Positions 27,313 through 34,367 of a stretch of DNA of 64,000 bases are shown here, piece after piece. Source of the stretch: Paraburkholderia xenovorans LB400 (GTDB lineage Bacteria; Pseudomonadota; Gammaproteobacteria; Burkholderiales; Burkholderiaceae); the NCBI RefSeq assembly GCF_000013645.1, contig NC_007951.1, positions 3,534,001 through 3,598,000 of the forward strand, read 5' to 3'. A program made the position numbers and the translations under genes. Within the stretch, counting starts at the first letter, position 1. Each line of letters starts with the position of its first letter. Under the pieces are notes generated by a model. The model worked only from the letters and a program-made list of their open reading frames with translations, made no database searches and was not told the DNA's origin.

Positions 27313-27355
27313 GCGGCTCTCCCTCGGAATTCCCTATCCCTAGACGGAGAGCGCC

Positions 27356-28231
27356 ATGCAGGTTGTATCCATCATCTCGACCAAGGGCGGCGTCGGCAAA
27401 ACGACCACCGCAGCCAACCTCGGCGGTCTTGCCGCCGACGCGGGCTTGCGCGTACTGCTGCTCGACCTCGACGTGCAGCCCACGTTGTCGTCCTATTACG
27501 AACTGGCCCACCGCGCGCCCGGTGGCATCTACGAGCTGCTGGCCTTCAACGAGCGCGATCTCGACCGGCTCGTGTCCCGCACGAGCATCGCGGGCCTGGA
27601 CCTAGTGCTCTCCAACGACCACCGAGGCGAACTGAACACCTTGCTGCTGCATGCGCCGGACGGGCGCCTGCGGTTACGCCATCTGTTGCCGGTGCTGGCG
27701 CCTCTCTATGACCTGCTGTTGATCGACACCCAGGGCGCGCGCAGCGTCTTGCTGGAGATGGCCGTGCTCGCGTCCGATCTTGCGCTGTCGCCCGTGACCC
27801 CGGAAATCCTCGCGGCCCGCGAGTTGCGGCGCGGCACCATGCAGTTGCTGGAGGACATCGCGCCGTACCGACACCTCGGCATCGAACCGCCGCCGCTGCA
27901 CCTGCTCATCAACCGCGTCCACCCCGTGTCCGCCAACGCGCGGCTGATCCAGCAGGCCCTGCGCGACCTGTTCCAGGAGCATGCTGGCATCCGTGTGCTG
28001 GCTACTGACGTGCCGGCTATCGAAGCCTATCCGCGCGCTGCGACCCGCGGCCTGCCGGTGCATCGCGTCGAGTACCGACAGCCACCGGGCAGAGTCGCGC
28101 CAGCCGCTCTCGACACCATGCGCGCCCTTGCCAGCGAGTTGTTCCCGCAATGGCAGGATCAATTGGCCTTCGTGTCCGGCCGCCAGCAGCGTCCTTCTGA
28201 GACTGGGAGGCAGCATGGCAAGCGCACATGA
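27356..28231 (+). CDS. parA: ParA family partition ATPase
   Basis: 291 residues. The deviant Walker A is ISTKGGVGKTTTAANLGGLA, Walker A' is LLLDLDVQPTLSSYY, and Walker B is DLLLIDTQGA. ParA dimerises on DNA with ATP and, with ParB, stabilises the element, mainly in its excised form. In ICEclc parA and shi also slow growth of transfer-competent cells. It overlaps shi by 17 nt. Confidence 0.93.
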   Translation: MQVVSIISTKGGVGKTTTAANLGGLAADAGLRVLLLDLDVQPTLSSYYELAHRAPGGIYELLAFNERDLDRLVSRTSIAGLDLVLSNDHRGELNTLLLHAPDGRLRLRHLLPVLAPLYDLLLIDTQGARSVLLEMAVLASDLALSPVTPEILAARELRRGTMQLLEDIAPYRHLGIEPPPLHLLINRVHPVSANARLIQQALRDLFQEHAGIRVLATDVPAIEAYPRAATRGLPVHRVEYRQPPGRVAPAALDTMRALASELFPQWQDQLAFVSGRQQRPSETGRQHGKRT

Positions 28232-28472
28232 ACTGGCCCGCGGCCACAAGCGGCTACGCGTCCTGATCGAATTTGCGATCAGCGAAGGCTGGCACGTCAA
28301 ACGCACACCGGGTGGACACCTCAAGTTCACCAAGGTCGGCTGCGCCGCGATCTACACCAGCTCGACCGCGAGCGACCACCGGGCGACCCTCAACGCCCGC
28401 GCGCAGATCCGCCGTGCCGAGCGCCAGGCCCAAGCCCAGGCCGCGAGCGTAAAGGAATGCGGCCATGGCTGA
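28215..28472 (+). CDS. shi: Shi-type small ICE protein
   Basis: 85 residues, basic and compact (HKRLRVLIEFAISEGWHVK, HLKFTKVGCAAIYTSSTASD). The lysine/tyrosine-rich core looks like a small HicA-type double-stranded RNA-binding-like fold, but I would not assert that. The ATG at 28215 has GGGAGG upstream. It overlaps parA by 17 nt and parB by 8 nt, so the three are translationally coupled. Named by position between parA and parB in ICEclc, where shi, with parA, limits division of transferring cells. Confidence 0.7.
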   Translation: MASAHELARGHKRLRVLIEFAISEGWHVKRTPGGHLKFTKVGCAAIYTSSTASDHRATLNARAQIRRAERQAQAQAASVKECGHG

Positions 28473-30117
28473 TATGAGGTCCCAGGACATGGCTGGCAAG
28501 CTGCTTGCCGCCGGGTTCGAACGTAGCGGTCCATCCGCCACCGCCTTGAGCGACCCGATTGTCGACACGCCGATGGTCGTGACGTTGGACCAGTTGCGTC
28601 CCTACGATCACGATCCACGCAAGAAGCGCAATTCCGCCTACGAGGAAATCAAGGCTTCCATCCGTGAACGCGGCCTGGATGCGGCGCCGGCCATCACGCG
28701 CCGTCCAGGCGAAGATCACTACATCATCCGCAACGGCGGCAACACGCGGCTGGCGATCCTGCGTGAACTCTGGTCGGAGACCAAGGACGAGCGATTCTTC
28801 CGCATATCGTGCTTGTTCCGCCCCTGGCCCGCACGTGGCGAGATCGTCGCATTGACCGGGCACCTTGCGGAGAACGAGCTACGCGGCGGCCTGACGTTCA
28901 TCGAGCGAGCCCTCGGCGTCGAGAAAGCGCGTGAGTTCTACGAAGAGGAAAGCGGCACCACGCTGAGCCAGTCCGAACTGGCTCGCCGCCTGGCCGCCGA
29001 TGGCTACCCGGTACAGCAGTCGCACATCAGCCGCATGGTCGATGCGGTCCGCTATCTGCTGCCCGCGATCCCGACCGTGCTCTATGGCGGATTGGGCCGC
29101 CACCAGGTCGAGCGGCTATCGGTCATGCGCAAGGCCTGTGAGCGCACCTGGGAGCAGTACGCCAAAGGCCGCTCTCTTCCTCTGGATTTCGACGGCTTCT
29201 TTCAGGAAGTGCTGTCGCAATTCGACACGCAGGCTGACGAGTTTTCGCCGCAGCGAGTGCAAGACGAGCTGATCGGCCAGATGTCCGAATTGCTGGGCAT
29301 CGACTACGACGTCCTGGCGCTGGACCTGACCGAATCGGAGAGCCGTCACCGTGCGTTGGTCAGCGACCCGACGCCGCCATCGGCGCCGCCCGCATTGCCT
29401 GAGCCTGGGGCCATCGCGCGATCGCCGGTTGAATCAGCACCATCCACTATCACGCCTGCACCACGTCCAGGCCATGCAGCGGCCGCGCCTACGCGGCGCG
29501 AGGACGACACGGCCCCGAGGGAGGCCTCCGCGGCCAGCCCTACGGCAGGGGTCGGCGATTTGCTTCAGGAGCACATCATCTCCCCGGCACCAACGACGGA
29601 GCGGCTCCAGTCCATCCAGCGCATGGTCGCCGATCAGTTAGGCGACGCGCTACCGCCCGATTTCTCAGCCAACGTATTGCAGTCGATTCCAGTGCAGGCC
29701 GGTGGCCTCTATCCCATCTCGGACATCTGGTATATCGACCCTGGACTGGATACGCCCGATCGGCTACGCATCCACATCGCGCAGTTCGCGCGCGAGATCG
29801 CAGGCGAGGCCGAGCTGGACGAGTACGTCGCGGATCGTCCCGATGGCATCGGGTTCGCGTGCCGCGCCCAGGCACGGCCTTCGTCGCCCCTGGGACGCGC
29901 CGTGCTCGCGCTGCTGGTTTCTCTGGCCGGTCAGACGCCGGCCGACGTCGGCTTGGACAGCGGGCAAATCGTCACCGACCTGCCGGCACTGCTGCACGGC
30001 CAGGACGATGCGGCCTTGCGATTGAGCGACACCGCGCTGGTCAAGCTGTTCCGACTGCTGCGGTTGGCCCGACGCCTCCTGGACCTGGAAGCCGGCGCTG
30101 TCGGTTCTGGGACCTGA
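28465..30117 (+). CDS. parB: ParB family partition protein of PFGI-1-type ICEs
   Basis: 550 residues. The N-terminal ParB/Srx-like part has VTLDQLRPYDHDPRKKRNSA, ASIRERGLDAAPAITRRPG and YIIRNGGNTRLAILREL. A helix-turn-helix region follows (LSQSELARRLAADGYPVQQS, then HISRMVDAVRYLLP). A Pro/Ala-rich linker (about 300-370) leads to a C-terminal domain. It is longer than chromosomal ParB, as is usual for the ICE (TIGR03764-like) type. It binds partition or regulatory sites with ParA. It overlaps shi and lies 15 bp upstream of bisD. Confidence 0.88.
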   Translation: MADMRSQDMAGKLLAAGFERSGPSATALSDPIVDTPMVVTLDQLRPYDHDPRKKRNSAYEEIKASIRERGLDAAPAITRRPGEDHYIIRNGGNTRLAILRELWSETKDERFFRISCLFRPWPARGEIVALTGHLAENELRGGLTFIERALGVEKAREFYEEESGTTLSQSELARRLAADGYPVQQSHISRMVDAVRYLLPAIPTVLYGGLGRHQVERLSVMRKACERTWEQYAKGRSLPLDFDGFFQEVLSQFDTQADEFSPQRVQDELIGQMSELLGIDYDVLALDLTESESRHRALVSDPTPPSAPPALPEPGAIARSPVESAPSTITPAPRPGHAAAAPTRREDDTAPREASAASPTAGVGDLLQEHIISPAPTTERLQSIQRMVADQLGDALPPDFSANVLQSIPVQAGGLYPISDIWYIDPGLDTPDRLRIHIAQFAREIAGEAELDEYVADRPDGIGFACRAQARPSSPLGRAVLALLVSLAGQTPADVGLDSGQIVTDLPALLHGQDDAALRLSDTALVKLFRLLRLARRLLDLEAGAVGSGT

Positions 30118-30132
30118 ACGAGGGTTGCCAGC

Positions 30133-30693
30133 ATGTCCGCACCGAACCCACTCAATCAGGCCGTCCTCGCCCAGGCGCTCTACGACCTGCGCAACGGCCA
30201 ATTGCGTCGATGCAAGGCGATGGGGTTCGGGGAGGAAGAGTTGGATGCGCTCAAGCATCCAGCGCTCATCAGCGTATTGGCCAATGCCAACGTCTCCTGG
30301 TGCTCTGTCTCCGTGAACCGCGAAGTGCTCCGACGCTTGCTCAAGCAGGCGCAGGACGTGGAGAAGGAGATCGCCACCGTCGATCGCATGCTGCGCCTGG
30401 GCGCCAGTACGGAAATGGTGAGTCGCTTCTACGGGCTTACGCATCAGGAAGTCGCGCTACGACGCGAAGTTCTCGGTCTGCCCAAACGCAAGGGGCGCCA
30501 TCCGGTTCTGGACGAGGAGCAGGACACGGAACTGTGGCGGCGCTGGAAGGCCGTGACCAGCAGCAGGAATGTCGATCTGGAGGACGAAACCTCGGTCCTT
30601 GATGCGGCAATGGACCTCGCCGAAGGCATGGAACTGCCGCTGTCGGTGGTCTGGGCTGCGATCAAAGGCTGGATCGATCAAGGATTGGGTTGA
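30133..30693 (+). CDS. bisD: BisD-type activator subunit (DUF2857)
   Basis: 186 residues matching the DUF2857 family by eye (ALYDLRNGQLRRCKAMGFGE, RFYGLTHQEVALRREVLGLP). In ICEclc, BisD and BisC form a FlhDC-like activator complex that sustains the bistable transfer-competent state and switches on the integrase and transfer promoters. The adjacent bisC begins 3 bp after its stop. The HTH-like GLTHQEVALRREVLG could contact DNA. The role is inferred from the family and gene order. Confidence 0.8.
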   Translation: MSAPNPLNQAVLAQALYDLRNGQLRRCKAMGFGEEELDALKHPALISVLANANVSWCSVSVNREVLRRLLKQAQDVEKEIATVDRMLRLGASTEMVSRFYGLTHQEVALRREVLGLPKRKGRHPVLDEEQDTELWRRWKAVTSSRNVDLEDETSVLDAAMDLAEGMELPLSVVWAAIKGWIDQGLG

Positions 30694-30696
30694 GTT

Positions 30697-31941
30697 ATGG
30701 CCGTGGATGACTCAGCACCACGAGCATCACGCCATGGCCCCGTCGCCCTCGCTGATCTGTTCAACAGCGCGCTGAAAGACCTTGCGCCCAAACCCCGGGC
30801 GCCCGCATCCGCACCTGCATCTGCACCGTCGCCTGGGTCAACATCTGGTGACGGTTTCCTTTTCAGCGGCAATCGTCACGAGAGCGTGCCGCGGCGGCTC
30901 TTTCTCGACCGACGCCTGACACCGCTGGAGCGCAATGCGTGGCAAGTGTTTCGGATGATGCTCAACGAGGATGGCGTCACTGCGTTTCCGACATATGAGC
31001 AACTTCGGCCATGGCTCGCGTCAACACCCTGCGCTGGACAAGCCTCCCACGAGACCGTCGCACGCGCGCTGACGCTGTTGCGCCTGACACGCTGGTTGAG
31101 TCTCGTGCGGCGCAGACGCGACCCCAAGACCGGCCGTATTCTCGGCAACCTCTATGTTCTGCACGACGAGCCCTTGACTCCATTCGAGGCGATGCAGCTC
31201 GACGCAGACTACTTGCAGCTCGTCAGCCAGGCTCTGGGCCACTCGGCCAAGGCCGTTCAGGTCGTGGGTCTGCACACCCTCAAGGAGATCGCCGAAGACC
31301 CGTTGCTGTCCGGCCGCACGCTGCCCTCGCGGCTGCAGGTCCTTGCCGAACGCCTCGCCAGCCAGGGCATCGGGACGCAAGAGAGTTATCCACAGGAGGA
31401 CATGGTTCACGATTCCGAAGAAGGGGCTCCAAGCCTTCTTCGGAATCCCGAGCACCCGTCTTCGGAATCCGAAGCAGGGCCGAAACCCGCGTCAGACGGC
31501 TCTCTTCGGAATCCGAAGCAGGACCGTACTGTACGTAGTAGTCGTATTAATGAAGTACGTACTACCGCGCGCGAGCGTGGGCAGGTGCGCGCGATGCAAG
31601 GTGTCCGCTTGCCTGATCGCTTCCTTGGTTTGAAAGAAGAGCAGCAGGCCGGGGCGATGGTGGCATTGCAGCAGGTCGATGTCCCGCTGCGTCAGGCCGT
31701 GCTGGACGAATGGGCCGATCGTTGTCGCGGCAACACCATCCGCAACCCGGCCGGCTACCTGTTCGGCATCATCCAGCGCGCCATCCGTGGCGAGTTCAAC
31801 GCGTGGGCCAAGCAGGCTGGCGCGACAGCACCCCCCACCGCCGCGCGAGATGCGCCGTCTGAGGCACCACGCAATGTGGTTCCACCCGAGGTGGCCAAAC
31901 AGCACATCGAACGGCTGCGTGACCTTCTGCGCAAGAGCTGA
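30697..31941 (+). CDS. bisC: BisC-type activator subunit (STY4528-like)
   Basis: 414 residues, partner of BisD. The N-terminal half includes a winged-helix-like region (RLFLDRRLTPLERNAWQVFR, GVTAFPTYEQLRPWL, SHETVARALTLLRLTRWLSL, then VRRRRDP) and resembles plasmid replication-type STY4528 proteins. The linker (about 230-290) is low-complexity and is encoded by a cluster of palindromic repeats (31411-31518). The C-terminal domain is LPDRFLGLKEEQQAGAMVALQQVDVPLRQAVLDEW and onward. It ends the alpA operon; a 330-bp promoter region follows. Confidence 0.8.
   Translation: MAVDDSAPRASRHGPVALADLFNSALKDLAPKPRAPASAPASAPSPGSTSGDGFLFSGNRHESVPRRLFLDRRLTPLERNAWQVFRMMLNEDGVTAFPTYEQLRPWLASTPCAGQASHETVARALTLLRLTRWLSLVRRRRDPKTGRILGNLYVLHDEPLTPFEAMQLDADYLQLVSQALGHSAKAVQVVGLHTLKEIAEDPLLSGRTLPSRLQVLAERLASQGIGTQESYPQEDMVHDSEEGAPSLLRNPEHPSSESEAGPKPASDGSLRNPKQDRTVRSSRINEVRTTARERGQVRAMQGVRLPDRFLGLKEEQQAGAMVALQQVDVPLRQAVLDEWADRCRGNTIRNPAGYLFGIIQRAIRGEFNAWAKQAGATAPPTAARDAPSEAPRNVVPPEVAKQHIERLRDLLRKS
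31411..31518. repeat. cluster of TTCGGAATCCGAAG-type palindromes inside bisC
   Basis: GATTCCGAAGAAGG (31411-31424) and CCTTCTTCGGAATC (31434-31447) form a perfect 14-bp inverted repeat with a 9-nt loop. Two identical 15-mers CTTCGGAATCCGAAG follow at 31460-31474 and 31504-31518. All lie in the sequence encoding the low-complexity linker of BisC. Confidence 0.8.
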
Positions 31942-31992
31942 TCGTTACGAGCGGCATGGTCATGAAGCAGACATCCGTGGCCGTCAGTAGAG

Positions 31993-32009
31993 CTATCCCC
32001 AGGGGATAG
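31993..32009. repeat. palindrome copy 1 (CTATCCCC-A-GGGGATAG)
   Basis: Eight-bp perfect arms around a central A. It is the shortest of three related palindromes around the inrR-ssb operon; the outer bases seen in copies 2 and 3 are degenerate here. Confidence 0.8.
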
Positions 32010-32131
32010 ATGTAATGCAAGGCGTAACGCCGACAGGTACGGCCCGGTACTTTCGTCCACCGCACTGCGATGGCGCCGGTTTCAGGAGCGACGCTGACAT
32101 TCGCGCGAACAGTGCTCCATGGCGTTTGATG

Positions 32132-32154
32132 GAGCTATCCCCTGGGGATAGCTC
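32132..32154. repeat. palindrome copy 2 (11-bp arms)
   Basis: GAGCTATCCCC (32132-32142), central T, GGGGATAGCTC (32144-32154). Perfect arms, 118 bp upstream of the next start codon. Candidate operator, possibly for BisDC. Confidence 0.85.
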
Positions 32155-32271
32155 GTGCCTCGGGCTGGCACTGCCATGACAACCGGGGACTGATTCATTT
32201 CGGTTTGTTGACTGACTGCCTTCCGTTGCGTGTCGATCCTGACGGCTCCTTTTCCACAGCGGGCGGTCACC

Positions 32272-33051
32272 ATGGCAACCAACGAACCTTTACAACTCAA
32301 TCTCGGCTCCTTGCGCAGCGCGATGTCGCTGACGCTTCACACCCACCACGCCTCGCGCATCTGGCATGGGCGTGCCGCCGCTGAGGGGCGGCCGGGCATT
32401 GTCGGGCTCAACGGCTACATCGCCGTGATGAACAAGATGAAGCGCGGATCGGAGCAAGACGACCCGTACAGCGACTGGTGGATGTTGCGCATCGAGGAAA
32501 AGCTCGACCAGACCAAATCCACGCTGCAATCGCTGCGCGAGCAAGTTGACCAGGCGCTGGCCGGCGTACCCGCAGCATTGAGCCTGGGCGAAAACCTCAA
32601 CGTGCAGCCGGTGAAGCTCCCCTTATTTGTGAACGCGCAGCTCGGCTTCGCGGCGGTCTATCTCCTGGCCGACTACGACGACATCGCCCGCAAGTTGATC
32701 CTCGCCCATCACACCGCGCTGATCGATCGCTCGACATTGGAGCGATGGCTCAACGAAGGCGCCCACGCGCTGCGCAGCCTGTTCAGTCTGGCGCAGCAGT
32801 ACCGCTACTCGGGCTGCACCCGGGACGACTTCGCGGCCAAAAATGCCGCAGCACGGGCGGCGCTGGAGAAGTTCGGCGAACTGCCCCAGGAGGTGCTCGA
32901 AGGCACACGCCGTTCGAAGTTTGCGCCGCCCATCGCGCGCCGTGGCCTGCAACAGCGCAGCGATGGTTCTGCCGCAGCGCCTCCGTCCGGCGATGAAGCC
33001 ATCACCGCCGAGCCATCCGAAACCGCAGCCGGTGAGGACGAACCGGCATGA
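32272..33051 (+). CDS. TIGR03761 family ICE protein (PFL_4669-like)
   Basis: 259 residues. LNLGSLRSAMSLTLHTHHAS, RIWHGRAAAEGRPGIVGLNG and DDPYSDWWMLRIEEKL are typical of the TIGR03761 integrating conjugative element family, whose function is unknown. In ICEclc the equivalent gene is the first of the PinR operon. The start at 32272 is the family Met, with a frame open 14 codons further upstream. The C-terminal 40 residues are low-complexity. It overlaps the next gene by 4 nt (ATGA). Confidence 0.85.
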   Translation: MATNEPLQLNLGSLRSAMSLTLHTHHASRIWHGRAAAEGRPGIVGLNGYIAVMNKMKRGSEQDDPYSDWWMLRIEEKLDQTKSTLQSLREQVDQALAGVPAALSLGENLNVQPVKLPLFVNAQLGFAAVYLLADYDDIARKLILAHHTALIDRSTLERWLNEGAHALRSLFSLAQQYRYSGCTRDDFAAKNAAARAALEKFGELPQEVLEGTRRSKFAPPIARRGLQQRSDGSAAAPPSGDEAITAEPSETAAGEDEPA

Positions 33052-33575
33052 GCGATCTGAACCAACCGATCCGCTACTTCCGGGGCCTGCAACAGGAAGC
33101 CTTCATGCGGCTGGAACACGCGGCCTCTCTAAAAGGCCTTTTAAAGCCTTTTAAAGGTAAAGGGGACTTCGAGGCCTGGGCCAGCCAGTGCTTCGCCATG
33201 CGCGACGAACTGATTGGCTTGGCGCAGCGACAGGTGCTGCAACAGGCAGTCGGGCATCCCTTCCACCTGCTACCCATCGAGCTGGCCCAGCAGACAACTG
33301 GCGCGGGAACGACGTTCCTTCGCTGGCGCAAGCACGACCGCTCGGCCATGGGCGTAGCCCTGTGGCAGGAGCTGATGGCGAGCACCAGCACGCCGGCCAA
33401 CCTGCTGGCCGACCTGCACGCGATCGAGCTGCAGCGCATCACGTTGAACATGCAGATCAGCCTGCTGCACACCTTGGGCAGGCAGGCGCAGGAATGCGCC
33501 AGCAAAGCGGCCGAGGCAGACAACGCCTACCTGCGCCGGCTCACGTCCACCCCACCCGCAATGCGCGATCGGTGA
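33048..33575 (+). CDS. inrR: InrR-like DUF3158 family protein
   Basis: 175 residues, matching DUF3158 by eye (FRGLQQEAFMRLEHAASLKG, PIELAQQTTGAGTTFLRWRK). In ICEclc the gene between the TIGR03761 gene and ssb is inrR, which raises expression of the integrase and its own operon in transfer-competent cells. The name is given by position. It overlaps the upstream gene by ATGA. An AAAGGCCTTTTAAAGCCTTTTAAAGG stretch inside the gene (33131-33156) is locally AT-rich. Confidence 0.7.
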   Translation: MSDLNQPIRYFRGLQQEAFMRLEHAASLKGLLKPFKGKGDFEAWASQCFAMRDELIGLAQRQVLQQAVGHPFHLLPIELAQQTTGAGTTFLRWRKHDRSAMGVALWQELMASTSTPANLLADLHAIELQRITLNMQISLLHTLGRQAQECASKAAEADNAYLRRLTSTPPAMRDR

Positions 33576-33648
33576 TTGCGCCAGCCATCCCAGCACGCGC
33601 CCGGCGCCGACGAGGCACGGGTATTTCAACCACCACGGAGATCACACC

Positions 33649-34089
33649 ATGAGCACGCATTTTTCTGGCGAAGGCAACATCGGCTCGCCACCGGAGTACC
33701 GCGAATTCCCCAATGGCAACGACGAGCCCACCCGCCTGCTGCGCCTGAACGTCTATTTCGACAACCCCGTTCCCAAGAAGGATGGCACCTTTGAGGACCG
33801 TGGCGGCTTCTGGGCGCCGGTGGAAATCTGGCACCGCGACGCCGAGCACTGGCAGCGCCTCTACCAGAAGGGTATGCGGGTGCTGGTGATCGGCCGCATG
33901 GAGCGCGAGCCTTGGACGGACAACGAAGATCAGCCACGCGAGACCTGGCAAGTCAACGCGCGCAGCGTCGGCATTCTGCCGTACCGCATCGAGTCTGTGG
34001 TCCTCAGCCCGAAGCCACAGGAGGCAGAACCGAAGCCGCAGGCCGACCAGGAATCGACCGCGCCGAAAGAGACGAAGCGCAGGAAGTGA
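33649..34089 (+). CDS. ssb: ICE single-stranded DNA-binding protein
   Basis: 146 residues with an OB-fold: LRLNVYFDNPVPKKDGTFED, RGGFWAPVEIWHRDAEHWQR, LVIGRMEREPWTDNE and WQVNARSVGILPYRIESVVL. The tail is charged (Pro/Lys/Glu), without the classic DDDIPF end of the chromosomal SSB. It would coat transferred single strands during conjugation. It is the last gene of the TIGR03761-inrR-ssb operon, closed by a hairpin at 34093. Confidence 0.9.
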   Translation: MSTHFSGEGNIGSPPEYREFPNGNDEPTRLLRLNVYFDNPVPKKDGTFEDRGGFWAPVEIWHRDAEHWQRLYQKGMRVLVIGRMEREPWTDNEDQPRETWQVNARSVGILPYRIESVVLSPKPQEAEPKPQADQESTAPKETKRRK

Positions 34090-34092
34090 CCC

Positions 34093-34138
34093 GGCACGGA
34101 GGGCGGCTGCCGCGGTGCTTAGCCGCCCTCCATGTGCC
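34093..34138 (+). terminator. large hairpin after ssb
   Basis: GGCAC (34093-34097) plus GAGGGCGGCT (34099-34108) pair with AGCCGCCCTC (34121-34130) plus GTGCC (34134-34138), giving a 15-bp interrupted stem. It has no T tract, so it may be a transcript-stabilising or regulatory hairpin rather than an intrinsic terminator. Confidence 0.55.
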
Positions 34139-34140
34139 GC

Positions 34141-34163
34141 GAGCTATCCCCAGGGGATAGCTC
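34141..34163. repeat. palindrome copy 3 (11-bp arms)
   Basis: GAGCTATCCCC (34141-34151), central A, GGGGATAGCTC (34153-34163). It differs from copy 2 only in the central base. It sits between ssb and topB, directly after the ssb hairpin. Confidence 0.85.
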
Positions 34164-34367
34164 CATCAACGTCCACTGACTTCCACGCGTACCCGCGAAT
34201 CGCCGCTCCCGACCCGCATACCTCCGGCCACTCGCCATCCCCGCACAAGCCCTTCCATCCGTGAAAGCGGTCGCCGCCGCGTGCCGCTTGTTTGCTGCTG
34301 CTCCTGGTGGTGCTCGGCATGCTCGATCCCAGCAACTCCATGAACCACGGGAATCGGATGGACGGAT

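Larger units (their letters stand above)
31942..32271 (+). promoter_or_regulatory. PinR-like promoter region
   Basis: The 330 bp between bisC and the TIGR03761 gene correspond to the ICEclc PinR region, which drives inrR and ssb only in transfer-competent cells. It contains two copies of the GGGGATAG-type palindrome (31993-32009 and 32132-32154), about 140 bp apart. I could not assign a definite -35/-10 pair. Confidence 0.55.
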
